64,000 bases of DNA from Pisaster brevispinus (taxonomy: Eukaryota; Echinodermata; Asteroidea; Forcipulatida; Asteriidae): positions 1 through 64,000 of the forward strand of contig JAMKCF010000051.1 in NCBI GenBank assembly GCA_023634235.1, in the 5' to 3' direction. The notes beneath the pieces are model-generated. The model did no database searches. It saw nothing but the letters and a program-made list of their open reading frames with translations, and was not told the origin of the DNA. Made by a program: the position numbers and the translations under genes. This document shows, piece by piece, positions 1 through 15,000 of the stretch (position 1 is the first letter of the stretch; every line of letters starts with the position of its first letter).

Positions 1-3000
1 TTTTCGGATGCAGGGATACCTAAGGCAGAGCCAGGTCAAAAATTCATCTCTCTAGCCCTCCTAGATCGGGAGTTATTCCCAAACTCACCTCGAATTAAGT
101 TCGGGCCATTGCCCCGGCCGGCAAGACTTGCTTCGCAGCCGGCCCCTAGGTTTTTTCAATATCTGTTAGGGGTAGGCCTAACATCCGGGCCGCTAGCCTC
201 GCCTACAGAATCGCCAGCGAGCCCAAATTCACGGGAGAGAGAGCCCTTGAGACGGGCTCTACGGTGGTATTAAATTTGTGCAGATCCGATATTGCCTTGA
301 GGGTGATTTGACCATCCTTATTTGGTTTTTGTCTCTTTGACAGCAAAAACGCGTTAAAGATGTTTTGCGGGGGGTTTCACTTGTCGGTCTTTTTCTGGTG
401 TGAAGCCTGCCCGCAGCGGCCGTAAAAGTCTAATTTTCGGATGCAGGGATACCTAAGGCAGAGCCAGGTCAAAAAATTCATCTCTCTAGCCCTCCTAGAT
501 CGGGAGTTATTCCCAAACTCACCTCGAATTAAGTTCGGGCCATTGCCCCGGCCGGCAAGACTTGCTTCGCAGCCGGCCCCTAGGTTTTTTCAATATCTGT
601 TAGGGGTAGGCCTCACATTCGGGCCGCTAGCCTCGCCTACAGAATCGCCAGCGAGCCCAAATTCACGGGGAGAGAGAGCCCTTGAGACGGGCTCTACGGT
701 GGTATTAAATTTGTGCAGAGTCCGATATTGCCTTGAGGGTGATTTGACCATCCTTATTTGGTTTTTGTCTCTTTGACAGCAAAAACGCGTTAAAGATGTT
801 TTGCGGGGGGTTTGTAGTGTCCCCACTTGTCGGTCTTTTCTGGTGTGAAGCCTGCCCGCAGCGGCCGTAAAAGTCTAATTTTCGGATGCAGGGGATACCT
901 AAGGCAGAGCCAGGTCAAAAATTCATCTCTCTAGCCCTCCTAGATCGGGAGTTATTCCCAAACTCACCTCGAATTAAGTTCGGGCCATTGCCCCGGCCGG
1001 CAAGACTTGCTTCGCAGCCGGCCCCTAGGTTTTTTTCAATATCTGTTAGGGGTAGGCCTAACATCGGGCCGCTAGCCTCGCCTACAGAATCGCCAGCGAG
1101 CCCAAATTCACGGGAGAGAGAGAGCCCTTGAGACGGGCTCTACGGTGGTATTAAATTTGTGCAGATCCGATATTGCCTTGAGGGTGATTTGACCATCCTT
1201 ATTTGGTTTTTGTCTCTTTGACAGCAAAAACGCGTTAAAGATGTTTTGCGGGGGGTTTGTAGTGTCCCCACTTGTCGGTCTTTTCTGGTGTGAAGCCTGC
1301 CCGCAGCGGCCGTAAAAGTCTAATTTTCGGATGCAGGGATACCTAAGGCAGAGCCAGGTCAAAAATTCATCTCTCTAGCCCTCCTAGATCGGGAGTTATT
1401 CCCAAACTCACCTCGAATTAAGTTCGGGCCATTGCCCCGGCCGGCAAGACTTGCTTCGCAGCCGGCCCCTAGGTTTTTTCAATATCTGTTTAGGGGTAGG
1501 CCTAACATCCGGGCCGCTAGCCTCGCCTACAGAATCGCCAGCGAGCCCAAATTCACGGGAGAGAGAGCCCTTGAGACGGGCTCTACGGTGGTATTAAATT
1601 TGTGCAGATCCGATATTGCCTTGAGGGTGATTTGACCATCCTTATTTGGTTTTTGTCTCTTTGACAGCAAAAAACGCGTTAAAGATGTTTTGCGGGGGGG
1701 TTTGTAGTGTCCCCACTTGTCGGTCTTTTCTGGTGTGAAGCCTGCCCGCAGCGGCCGTAAAAGTCTAATTTTCGGATGCAGGGATACCTAAGGCAGAGCC
1801 AGGTCAAAAATTCATCTCTCTAGCCCTCCTAGATCGGGAGTTATTCCCAAACTCACCTCGAATTAAGTTCGGGCCATTGCCCCGGCCGGCAAGACTTGCT
1901 TCGCAGCCGGCCCCTAGGTTTTTTCAATATCTGTTAGGGGTAGGCCTCACATTCGGGCCGCTAGCCTCGCCTACAGAATCGCCAGCGAGCCCAAATTCAC
2001 GGGAGAGAGAGCCCTTGAGACGGGCTCTACGGTGGTATTAAATTTGTGCAGATCCGATATTGCCTTGAGGGTGATTTGACCATCCTTATTTGGTTTTTGT
2101 CTCTTTGACAGCAAAAACGCGTTAAAGATGTTTTGCGGGGGGTTTGTAGTGTCCCCACTTGTCGGTCTTTTCTGGTAGTGAAGCCTGCCCGCAGCGGCCG
2201 TAAAAGTCTAATTTTCGGATGCAGGGATACCTAAGGCAGAGCCAGCGTCCAAAAATTCATCTCTCTAGCCCTTCCTAGATCGGGAGTTATTCCCAAACTC
2301 ACCTCGAATTAAGTTCGGGCCATTGCCCCGGGCCGGCAAGACTTGCTTCGCAGCCGGCCCCTAGGTTTTTTCAATATCTGTTAGGGGTAGGCCTAACATC
2401 CGGGCCGCTAGCCTCGCCTACAGAATCGCCAGCGAGCCCAAATTCACGGGAGAGAGAGCCCTTGAGACGGGCTCTACGGTGGTATTAAATTTGTGCAGAT
2501 CCGATATTGCCTTGAGGGTGATTTGACCATCCTTATTTGGTTTTTGTCTCTTTGACAGCAAAAACGCGTTAAAGATGTTTTGCGGGGGGTTTGTAGTGTC
2601 CCCCACTTGTCGGTCTTTTCTGGTGTGAAGCCTGCCCGCAGCGGCCGTAAAAGTCTAATTTTCGGATGCAGGGATACCTAAGGCAGAGCCAGGTCAAAAA
2701 TTCATCTCTCTAGCCCTCCTAGATCGGGAGTTATTCCCAAACTCACCTCGAATTAAGTTCGGGCCATTGCCCCGGCCGGCAAGACTTGCTTCGCAGCCGG
2801 CCCCTAGGTTTTTTCAATATCTGTTAGGGGTAGGCCTCACATTCCGGGCCGCTAGCCTCGCCTACAGAATCGCCAGCGAGCCCAAATTCACGGGAGAGAG
2901 AGCCCCTTGAGACGGGGCTCTACGGTGGTATTAAATTTGTGCAGATCCGATATTGCCTTGAGGGTGATTTGACCATCCCTTATTTGGTTTTTGTCTCTTT

Positions 3001-6000
3001 GACAGCAAAAACGCGTTAAAGATGTTTTGCGGGGGGTTTGTAGTGTCCCCACTTGTCGGTCTTTTCTGGTGTGAAGCCTGCCCGCAGCGGCCGTAAAAGT
3101 CTAATTTTCGGATGCAGGGATACCTAAGGCAGAGCCAGGTCAAAAATTCATCTCTCTAGCCCTCCTAGATCGGGAGTTATTCCCAAACTCACCTCGAATT
3201 AAGTTCGGGCCATTGCCCCGGCCGGCAAGACTTGCTTCGCAGCCGGCCCCTAGGTTTTTTCAATATCTGTTAGGGGTAGGCCTAACATCCGGGCCGCTAG
3301 CCTCGCCTACAGAATCGCCAGCGAGGCCCAAATTCACGGGAGAGAGAGCCCTTGAGACGGGCTCTACGGTGGTATTAAATTTGTGCAGATCCGATATTGC
3401 CTTGAGGGTGATTTTGACCATCCTTATTTGGTTTTTGTCTCTTTGACAGCAAAAACGCGTTTAAAGATGTTTTGCGGGGGGTTTGTAGTGTCCCCACTTG
3501 TCGGTCTTTTCTGGTGTGAAGCCTGCCCGCAGCGGCCGTAAAAGTCTAATTTTCGGATGCAGGGATACCTAAGGCAGAGCCAGGTCAAAAATTCATCTCT
3601 CTAGCCCCTCCTAGATCGGGAGTTATTCCCAAACTCACCTCGAATTAAGTTCGGGCCATTGCCCCGGCCGGCAAGACTTGCTTCGCAGCCGGCCCCTAGG
3701 TTTTTTTCAATATCTGTTAGGGGTAGGCCCTAACATCCGGGCCGCTAGCCTCGCCTACAGAATCGCCAGCGAGCCCAAATTCACGGGAGAGAGAGCCCTT
3801 GAGACGGGCTCTACGGTGGTATTAAATTTGTGCAGATCCGATATTGCCTTGAGGGTGATTTGACCATCCTTATTTGGTTTTTTGTCTCTTTGACAGCAAA
3901 AACGCGTTAAAGATGTTTTGCGGGGGGGTTTGTAGTGTCCCCACTTGTCGGTCTTTTCTGGTGTGAAGCCTGCCCGCAGCGGCCGTAAAAGTCTAATTTT
4001 CGGATGCAGGGATACCTAAGGCAGAGCCAGGTCAAAAATTCATCTCTCTAGCCCTCCTAGATCGGGAGTTATTCCCAAACTCACCTCGAATTAAGTTCGG
4101 GCCATTGCCCCCGGCCGGCAAGACTTGCTTCGCAGCCCGGCCCCTAGGTTTTTTCAATATCTGTTAGGGGGTAGGGCCTAACATCCGGGCCGCTAGCCTC
4201 GCCTACAGAATCGCCAGCGAGCCCAAATTCACGGGAGAGAGAGCCCTTGAGACGGGCTCTACGGTGGTATTAAATTTGTGCAGATCCGATATTGCCTTGA
4301 GGGTGATTTGACCATCCTTATTTGGTTTTTGTCTCTTTGACAGCAAAAACGCGTTAAAGATGTTTTGCGGGGGGTTTGTAGTGTCCCCACTTGTCGGTCT
4401 TTTCTGGTGTGAAGCCTGCCCGCAGCGGCCGTAAAAGTCTAATTTTCGGATGCAGGGATACCTAAGGCAGAGCCAGGTCAAAAATTCATCTCTCTAGCCC
4501 TCCTAGATCGGGAGTTATTCCCAAACTCACCTCGAATTAAGTTCGGGCCATTGCCCCCGGCCGGCAAGACTTGCTTCGCAGCCGGCCCCTAGGTTTTTTC
4601 AATATCTGTTAGGGGTAGGCCTAACATCCGGGCCGCTAGCCTCGCCTACAGAATCGCCAGCGAGCCCAAATTCACGGGAGAGAGAGCCCTTGAGACGGGC
4701 TCTACGGTGGTATTAAATTTGTGCAGATCCGATATTGCCTTGAGGGTGATTTGACCATCCTTATTTGGTTTGTTTGTCTCTTTGACAGCAAAAACGCGGT
4801 TAAAGATGTTTTGCGGGGGGGTTTGTAGTGTCCCCCACTTGTCGGTCTTTTCTGGTGTGAAGCCTGCCCGCAGCGGCCGTAAAAGTCTAATTTTCGGATG
4901 CAGGGATACCTAAGGCAGAGCCAGGTCAAAAATTCATCTCTCTAGCCCTCCTAGATCGGGAGTTATTCCCAAACTCACCTCGAATTAAGTTCGGGCCATT
5001 GCCCCGGCCGGCAAGACTTGCTTCGCAGCCGGCCCCTAGGTTTTTTCAATATCTGTTAGGGGTAGGCCTAACATCCGGGCCGCTAGCCTCGCCTACAGAA
5101 TCGCCAGCGAGCCCAAATTCACGGGAGAGAGAGCCCTTGAGACGGGCTCTACGGTGGTATTAAATTTGTGCAGATCCGATATTGCCTTGAGGGTGATTTG
5201 ACCATCCTTATTTGGTTTTTGTCTCTTTGACAGCAAAAACGCGTTAAAGATGTTTTGCGGGGGGTTTGTAGTGTCCCCACTTGTCGGTCTTTTCTGGTGT
5301 GAAGCCTGCCCGCAGCGGCCGTAAAAGTCTAATTTTCGGATGCAGGGATACCTAAGGCAGAGCCAGGTCAAAAATTCATCTCTCTAGCCCTCCTAGATCG
5401 GGAGTTATTCCCAAACTCACCTCGAATTAAGTTCGGGCCATTGCCCCGGCCGGCAAGACTTGCTTCGCAGCCGGCCCCTAGGTTTTTTCAATATCTGTTA
5501 GGGGTAGGCCTAACATCCGGGCCGCTAGCCTCGCCTACAGAATCGCCAGCGAGCCCAAATTCACGGGAGAGAGAGCCCTTGAGACGGGCTCTACGGTGGT
5601 ATTAAATTTGTGCAGATCCGATATTGCCTTGAGGGTGATTTGACCATCCTTATTTGGTTTTTGTCTCTTTGACAGCAAAAACGCGTTAAAGATGTTTTGC
5701 GGGGGGTTTGTAGTGTCCCCACTTGTCGGTCTTTTCTGGTGTGAAGCCTGCCCGCAGCGGCCGTAAAAGTCTAATTTTCGGATGCAGGGATACCTAAGGC
5801 AGAGCCAGGTCAAAAATTCATCTCTCTAGCCCTCCTAGATCGGGAGTTATTCCCAAACTCACCTCGAATTAAGTTCGGGCCATTGCCCCGGCCGGCAAGA
5901 CTTGCTTCGCAGCCGGCCCCTAGGTTTTTTCAATATCTGTTAGGGGTAGGCCTAACATCCGGGCCGCTAGCCTCGCCTACAGAATCGCCAGCGAGCCCAA

Positions 6001-9000
6001 ATTCACGGGAGAGAGAGCCCTTGAGACGGGCTCTACGGTGGTATTAAATTTGTGCAGATCCGATATTGCCTTGAGGGTGATTTGACCATCCTTATTTGGT
6101 TTTTGTCTCTTTGACAGCAAAAACGCGTTAAAGATGTTTTGCGGGGGGTTTGTAGTGTCCCCACTTGTCGGTCTTTTCTGGTGTGAAGCCTGCCCGCAGC
6201 GGCCGTAAAAGTCTAATTTTCGGATGCAGGGATACCTAAGGCAGAGCCAGGTCAAAAATTCATCTCTCTAGCCCTCCTAGATCGGGAGTTATTCCCAAAC
6301 TCACCTCGAATTAAGTTCGGGCCATTGCCCCGGCCGGCAAGACTTGCTTCGCAGCCGGCCCCTAGGTTTTTTCAATATCTGTTAGGGGGTAGGCGCTAAC
6401 ATCCGGGCCGCTAGCCTCGCCTACAGAATCGCCAGCGAGCCCAAATTCACGGGAGAGAGAGCCCTTGAGACGGGCTCTACGGTGGTATTAAATTTGTGCA
6501 GATCCGATATTGCCTTGAGGGTGATTTGACCATCCTTATTTGGTTTTTGTCTCTTTGACAGCAAAAACGCGTTAAAGATGTTTTGCGGGGGGTTTGTAGT
6601 GTCCCCACTTGTCGGTCTTTTCTGGTGTGAAGCCTGCCCGCAGCGGCCGTAAAAGTCTAATTTTCGGATGCAGGGATACCTAAGGCAGAGCCAGGTCAAA
6701 AATTCATCTCTCTAGCCCCTCCTAGATCGGGAGTTATTCCCAAACTCACCTCGAATTAAGTTCGGGCCATTGCCCCGGCCGGGCAAGACTTGCTTCGCAG
6801 CCGGCCCCTAGGTTTTTTCAATATCTGTTAGGGGTAGGCCTAACATCCGGGCCGCTAGCCTCGCCTACAGAATCGCCAGCGAGCCCAAATTCACGGGAGA
6901 GAGAGCCCTTGAGACGGGCTCTACGGTGGTATTAAATTTGTGCAGATCCGATATTGCCTTGAGGGTGATTTGACCATCCTTATTTGGTTTTTGTCTCTTT
7001 GACAGCAAAAACGCGTTTAAAGATGTTTTGCGGGGGGTTTGTAGTGTCCCCACTTGTCGGTCTTTTCTGGTGTGAAGCCTGCCCGCAGCGGCCGTAAAAG
7101 TCTAATTTTCGGATGCAGGGATACCTAAGGCAGAGCCAGGTCAAAAATTCATCTCTCTAGCCCTCCTAGATCGGGAGTTATTCCCAAACTCACCTCGAAT
7201 TAAGTTCGGGCCATTGCCCCGGCCGGCAAGACTTGCTTCGCAGCCGGCCCCTAGGTTTTTTTCAATATCTGTTAGGGGTAGGCCTAACATCCGGGCCGCT
7301 AGCCTCGCCTACAGAATCGCCAGCGAGCCCAAATTCACGGGGGAAGAGAGAGCCCTTGAGACGGGCTCTACGGTGGTATTAAATTTGTGCAGATCCGATA
7401 TTGCCTTGAGGGTGATTTGACCATCCTTATTTGGTTTTTGGTCTCTTTGACAGCAAAAACGCGTTAAAGATGTTTTGCGGGGGGTTTGTAGTGTCCCCAC
7501 TTGTCGGTCTTTTCTGGTGTGAAGCCTGCCCGCAGCGGCCGTAAAAGTCTAATTTTCGGATGCAGGGATACCTAAGGCAGAGCCAGGTCAAAAATTCATC
7601 TCTCTAGCCCTCCTAGATCGGGGAGTTATTCCCAAACTCACCTCGAATTAAGTTCGGGCCATTGCCCCGGGCCGGCAAGGACTTGCTTTCGCAGCCGGCC
7701 CCTAGGTTTTTTCAATATCTGTTAGGGGTAGGCCTAACATCCGGGGCCGCTAGCCTCGCTACAGAATCGCCAGCGAGCCCAAATTCACGGGAGAGAGAGC
7801 CCTTGGAGACGGCTCTACGGTGGGTATTAAATTTGTGCAGATCCGATATTGCCTTGAGGGGTGATTTGACGCATCCTTATTTGGTTTTTGTCTCTTTGAC
7901 AGCAAAAACGCGTTAAAGATGTTTTGCGGGGGGTTTGTAGTGTCCCCACTTGTCGGTCTTTTCTGGTGTGAAGCCTGCCCGCAGCGGCCGTAAAAGTCTA
8001 AATTTCGGATGCAGGGATACCTAAGGCAGAGCCAGGTCAAAAATTCATCTCTCTAGCCCTCCTAGATCGGGAGTTATTCCCAAACTCACCTCGAATTAAG
8101 TTCGGGCCATTGCCCCGGCCGGCAAGACTTGCTTCGCAGCCGGCCCCTAGGTTTTTTCAATATCTGTTAGGGGTAGGCCTAACATCCGGCCGCTAGCCTC
8201 GCCTACAGAATCGCCAGCGAGCCCAAATTCACGGGAGAGAGAGCCCTTGAGACGGGCTCTACGGTGGTATTAAATTTGTGCAGATCCGATATTGCCTTGA
8301 GGGTGATTTGACCATCCTTATTTGGTTTTTGTCTCTTTGACAGCAAAAACGCGTTAAAGATGTTTTGCGGGGGGTTTTGTAGTGTCCCCACTTGTCGGTC
8401 TTTTCTGGTGTGAAGCCTGCCCGCAGCGGCCGTAAAAGTCTAATTTTCGGATGCAGGGATACCTAAGGCAGAGCCAGGTCAAAAATTCATCTCTCTAGCC
8501 CTCCTAGATCGGGAGTTATTCCCAAACTCACCTCGAATTAAGTTCGGGCCATTGCCCCGGCCCGGCAAGACTTGCTTCGCAGCCGGCCCTAGGTTTTTTC
8601 AATATCTGTTAGGGGTAGGCCTAACATCCGGGCCGCTAGCCTCGCCTACAGAATCGCCAGCGAGCCCAAATTCACGGGAGAGAGAGCCCTTGAGACGGGC
8701 TCTACGGTGGTATTAAATTTGTGCAGATCCGATATTGCCTTGAGGGTGATTTGACCATCCTTATTTGGTTTTTGTCTCTTTGACAGCAAAAACGCGTTAA
8801 AGATGTTTTGCGGGGGGTTTGTAGTGTCCCCACTTGTCGGTCTTTTCTGGTGTGAAGCCTGCCCGCAGCGGCCGTAAAAGTCTAATTTTCGGATGCAGGG
8901 ATACCTAAGGCAGAGCCAGGTCAAAAATTCATCTCTCTAGCCCTCCTAGATCGGGAGTTATTCCCAAACTCACCTCGAATTAAGTTCGGGCCATTGCCCC

Positions 9001-12000
9001 CGGCCGGCAAGACTTGCTTCGCAGCCGGCCCCTAGGTTTTTTCAATATCTGTTAGGGGTAGGCCTAACATCCGGGCCGCTAGCCTCGCCTACAGAATCGC
9101 CAGCGAGCCCAAATTCACGGGAGAGAGAGCCCTTGAGACGGGCTCTACGGTGGTATTAAATTTGTGCAGATCCGATATTGCCTTGAGGGTGATTTGACCA
9201 TCCTTATTTGGTTTTTGTCTCTTTGACAGCAAAACGCGTTAAAGATGTTTTTGCGGGGGGTTTGTAGTGTCCCCACTTGTCGGTCTTTTCTGGTGTGAAG
9301 CCTGCCCGCAGCGCCGTAAAAGTCTAATTTTCGGGATGCAGGGATACCTAAGGCAGAGCCAGGTCAAAAATTCATCTCTCTAGCCCTCCTAGATCGGGAG
9401 TTATTCCCAAACTCACCTCGAATTAAGTTCGGGCCATTGCCCCGGCCGGCAAGACTTGCTTCGCAGCCGGCCCCTAGGTTTTTTCAATATCTGTTAGGGG
9501 TAGGCCTAACATCCGGGCCGCTAGCCTCGCCTACAGAATCGCCAGCGAGCCCAAATTCACGGGAGAGAGAGCCCTTGAGACGGGCTCTACGGTGGTATTA
9601 AATTTGTGCAGATCCGATATTGCCTTGAGGGTGATTTGACCATCCTTATTTGGTTTTTGTCTCTTTGACAGCAAAAACGCGTTAAAGATGTTTTGCGGGG
9701 GGTTTGTAGTGTCCTCCACTTGTCGGTCTTTTCTGGTGTGAAGCCTGCCCGCAGCGGCCGTAAAAGTCTAATTTTCGGATGCAGGGATACCTAAGGCAGA
9801 GCCAGGTCAAAAATTCATCTCTCTAGCCCTCCTAGATCGGGAGTTATTCCCAAACTCACCTCGAATTAAGTTCGGGCCATTGCCCCGGCCGGCAAGACTT
9901 GCTTCGCAGCCGGCCCCTAGGTTTTTTCAATATCTGTTAGGGGTAGGCCTAACATCCGGGCCGCTAGCCTCGCCTACAGAATCGCCAGCGAGCCCAAATT
10001 CACGGGAGAGAGAGCCCTTGAGACGGGCTCTACGGTGGTATTAAATTTGTGCAGATCCGATATTGCCTTGAGGGTGATTTGACCATCCTTATTTGGTTTT
10101 TGTCTCTTTGACAGCAAAAACGCGTTAAAGATGTTTTGCGGGGGGTTTGTAGTGTCCCCACTTGTCGGTCTTTTCTGGTGTGAAGCCTGCCCGCAGCGGC
10201 CGTAAAAGTCTAATTTTCGGATGCAGGGATACCTAAGGCAGAGCCAGGTCAAAAATTCATCTCTCTAGCCCTCCTAGATCGGGGAGTTATTCCCAAACTC
10301 ACCTCGAATTAAGTTCGGGCCATTGCCCCGGCCGGCAAGGACTTGCTTCGCAGCCGGCCCCTAGGTTTTTTCAATATCTGTTAGGGTGTAGGCCTAACAT
10401 CCGGGCCGCTAGCCTCGCCTACAGAATCGCCAGCGAGCCCAAATTCACGGGAGAGAGAGCCCTTGAGACGGGCTCTACGGTGGTATTAAATTTGTGCAGA
10501 TCCGATATTGCCTTGAGGGTGATTTGACCATCCTTATTTGGTTTTTGTGTCTCTTTGACAGCAAAAAACGCGTTAAAGATGTTTTGCGGGGGGTTTGTAG
10601 TGTCCTCACTTGTCGGTCTTTTCTGGTGTGAAGCCTGCCCGCAGCGGCCGTAAAAGTCTAATTTTCGGATGCAGGGGATACCTAAGGCAGAGCCAGGTCA
10701 AAAATTCATCTCTCTAGCCCTCCTAGATCGGGAGTTATTCCCAAACTCACCTCGAATTAAGTTCGGGCCATTGCCCCGGCCGGCAAGACTTGCTTCGCAG
10801 CCGGCCCCTAGGTTTTTTCAATATCTGTTAGGGGTAGGCCTAACATCCGGGCCGCTAGCCTCGCCTACAGAATCGCCAGCGAGCCCAAATTCACGGGAGA
10901 GAGAGCCTTGAGACGGGCTCTACGGTGGTATTAAATTTGTGCAGATCCGATATTGCCTTGAGGGTGATTTGACCATCCTTATTTGGTTTTTGTCTCTTTG
11001 ACAGCAAAAACGCGTTAAAGATGTTTTTGCGGGGGGTTTGTAGTGTCCCCACTTGTCGGTCTTTTCTGGTGTGAAGCCTGCCCGCAGCGGCCGTAAAAGT
11101 CTAATTTTCGGATGCAGGGATACCTAAGGCAGAGCCAGGTCAAAAATTCATCTCTCTAGCCCTCCTAGATCGGGAGTTATTCCCAAACTCACCTCGAATT
11201 AAGTTCGGGCCATTGCCCCGGCCGGGCAAGACTTGCTTCGCAGCCGGCCCCTAGGTTTTTTCAATATCTGTTAGGGGTAGGCCTAACATCCGGGCCGCTA
11301 GCCTCGCCTACAGAATCGCCAGCGAGCCCAAATTCACGGGGGAGAGAGAGCCCTTGAGACGGGCTCTACGGTGGTATTAAATTTGTGCAGATCCGATATT
11401 GCCTTGAGGGTGATTTGACCATCCTTATTTGGTTTTTTGTCTCTTTGACAGCAAAAACGCGTTAAAGATGGTTTTGCGGGGGGTTTGTAGTGTCCCCACT
11501 TGTCGGTCTTTTCTGGTGTGAAGCCTGCCCGCAGGCGGCCGTAAAAGTCTAATTTTCGGATGCAGGGATACCTAAGGGCAGAGCCAGGTCAAAAATTCAT
11601 CTCTCTAGCCCTCCTAGATCGGGAGTTATTCCCAAACTCACCTCGAATTAAGTTCGGGCCATTGCCCCGGCCGGCAAGACTTGCTTCGCAGGCCGGCCCC
11701 TAGGTTTTTTCAATAGTCTGTTAGGGGTAGGCCTAACATCCGGGCCGCTAGCCTCGCCTACAGAATCGCCAGCGAGCCCAAATTCACGGGAGGAGAGAGA
11801 GCCCTTGAGACGGGCTCTACGTGTGGTATTAAATTTGGTGCAGATCCGATATTGCCTTGAGGGTGATTTGACCATCCTTATTTGGTTTTTGTCTCTTTGA
11901 CAGCAAAAACGCGTTAAAGATGTTTTGCGGGGGGGGTTTGTAGTGTCCCCACTTGTCGGTCTTTTCTGGTGTGAAGCCTGCCCGCAGCGGCCGTAAAAGT

Positions 12001-15000
12001 CTAATTTTCGGATGCAGGGATACCTAAGGCAGAGCCAGGGTCAAAAATTCATCTCTCTAGCCCTCCTAGATCGGGAGTTATTCCCAAACTCACCTCGAAT
12101 TAAGTTCGGGCCATTGCCCCCGGCCGGCAAGACTTGCTTCGCAGCCGGGCCCCTAGGTTTTTTCAATATCTGTTAGGGGTAGGCCTAACATCCGGGCCGC
12201 TAGCCTCGCCTACAGAATCGCCAGCGAGCCCAAATTCACGGGAGAGAGAGCCCTTGAGACGGGCTCTACGGTGGTATTAAATTTGTGCAGATCCGATATT
12301 GCCTTGAGGGTGATTTGACCATCCTTATTTGGTTTTTGTCTCTTTGACAGCAAAAACGCGTTAAAGATGTTTTGCGGGGGGTTTGTAGTGTCCCCACTTG
12401 TCGGTCTTTTCTGGTGTGAAGCCTGCCCGCAGCGGCCGTAAAAGTCTAATTTTCGGATGCAGGGATACCTAAGGCAGAGCCAGGTCAAAAAATTCATCTC
12501 TCTAGCCCTCCTAGATCGGGAGTTATTCCCAAACTCACCTCGAATTAAGTTCGGGCCATTGCCCCGGGCCGGCAAGACTTGCTTCGCAGCGGCCCCTAGG
12601 TTTTTTTCAATATCTGTTAGGGGGTAGGCCCTAACATCCGGGCCGCTAGCCTCGCCTACAGAATCGCCAGCGAGCCCAAATTCACGGGAGAGAGAGAGCC
12701 CTTGAGACGGGCTCTACGGTGGTATTAAATTTGTGCAGATCCGATATTGCCTTGAGGGTGATTTGACCATCCTTATTTGGTTTTTGTCTCTTTGACAGCA
12801 AAAACGCGTTAAAGATGTTTTGCGGGGGGTTTGTAGTGTCCCCACTTGTCGGTCTTTTCTGGTGTGAAGCCTGCCCGCAGCGGCCGTAAAAGTCTAATTT
12901 TCGGATGCAGGGATACCTAAGGCAGAGCCAGGTCAAAAATTCATCTCTCTAGCCCTCCTAGATCGGGAGTTATTCCCAAACTCACCTCGAATTAAGTTCG
13001 GGCCATTGCCCCGGCCGGCAAGACTTGCTTCGCAGCCGGCCCCTAGGTTTTTTCAATATCTGTTAGGGGTAGGCCTAACATCCGGGCCGCTAGCCTCGCC
13101 TACAGAATCGCCAGCGAGCCCAAATTCACGGGAGAGAGAGCCCTTGAGACGGGCTCTACGGTGGTATTAAATTTGTGCAGATCCGATATTGCCTTGAGGG
13201 TGATTTTGACCATCCCTTATTTGGTTTTTGTCTCTTTGACAGCAAAAACGCGTTAAAGATGTTTTGCGGGGGGGTTTGTAGTGTCCCCACTTGTCGGTCT
13301 TTTCTGGTGTGAAGCCTGCCCGCAGCGGCCGTAAAAGTCTAATTTTCGGATGCAGGGATACCTAAGGCAGAGCCAGGTCAAAAATTCATCTCTCTAGCCC
13401 TCCTAGATCGGGAGTTATTCCCAAACTCACCTCGAATTAAGTTCGGGCCATTGCCCCCGGCCGGCAAGACTTGCTTCGCAGCCGGCCCCTAGGTTTTTTC
13501 AATATCTGTTAGGGGTAGGCCTAACATCCGGGCCGCTAGCCTCGCCTACAGAATCGCCAGCGAGCCCAAATTCACGGGAGAGAGAGCCCTTGAGACGGGC
13601 TCTACGGTGGGTATTAAATTTGTGCAGATCCGATATTGCCTTGAGGGTGATTTGACCATCCTTATTTGGTTTTTGTCTCTTTGACAGCAAAAACGCGTTA
13701 AAGATGTTTTGCGGGGGGTTTGGTAGTGTCCCCACTTGTCGGTCTTTTCTGGTGTGAAGCCTGCCCGCAGCGGCCGTAAAAGTCTAATTTTCGGATGCAG
13801 GGATACCTAAGGCAGAGCCAGGTCAAAAATTCATCTCTCTAGCCCTCCTAGATCGGGAGTTATTCCCAAACTCACCTCGAATTAAGTTCGGGCCATTGCC
13901 CCGGCCGGGCAAGACTTGCTTCGCAGCCGGCCCCTAGGTTTTTTTCAATATCTGTTAGGGGGTAGGCCTAACATCCGGGCCGCTAGCCTCGCCTACAGAA
14001 TCGCCAGCGAGCCCAAATTCACGGGAGAGAGAGCCCTTGAGACGGGCTCTACGGTGGGTATTAAATTTGTGCAGATCCGATATTGCCTTGAGGGTGATTT
14101 GACCATCCTTATTTGGTTTTTTGTCTCTTTGACAGCAAAAACGCGTTTTATAAGATGTTTTGCCGGGGGGTTTGTAGTGTCCCCCACTTGTCGGTCTTTT
14201 CTGGTGTGAAGCCTGCCCGCAGCGGCCGTAAAAGTCTAATTTTCGGATGCAGGGATACCTAAGGCAGAGCCAGGTCAAAAATTCATCTCTCTAGCCCTCC
14301 TAGATCGGGAGTTATTCCCAAACTCACCTCGAATTAAGTTCGGGCCATTGCCCCGGCCGGCAAGACTTGCTTCGCAGCCGGCCCCTAGGTTTTTTCAATA
14401 TCTGTTAGGGGGTAGGCCTAACATCCGGGCCGCTAGCCTCGCCTACAGAATCGCCAGCGAGCCCAAATTCACGGGAGAGAGAGCCCCTTGAGACGGGCTC
14501 TACGGTGGTATTAAATTTGTGCAGATCCGATATTGCCTTGAGGGTGATTTGACCATCCTTATTTGGTTTTTGTCTCTTTGACAGCAAAAAACGCGTTAAA
14601 GATGTTTTGCGGGGGGGTTTGTAGTGTCCCCACGTTGTCGCGTCTTTTCTGGTGTGAAGCCTGCCCGCAGCGGCCGTAAAAGTCTAATTTTCGGATGCAG
14701 GGATACCTAAGGCAGAGCCAGGTCAAAAATTCATCTCTCTAGCCCTCCTAGATCGGGAGTTATTCCCAAACTCACCTCGAATTAAGTTCGGGCCATTGCC
14801 CCGGCCGGCAAGACTTGCTTCGCAGCCGGCCCCTAGGTTTTTTCAATATCTGTTAGGGGTAGGGCCTAACATCCGGGCCGCTAGCCTCGCCTACAGAATC
14901 GCCAGCCGAGCCCAAATTCACGGGAGAGAGAGCCCTTGAGACGGGCTCTACGGTGGTATTAAATTTGTGCAGATCCGATATTGCCTTGAGGGTGATTTGA

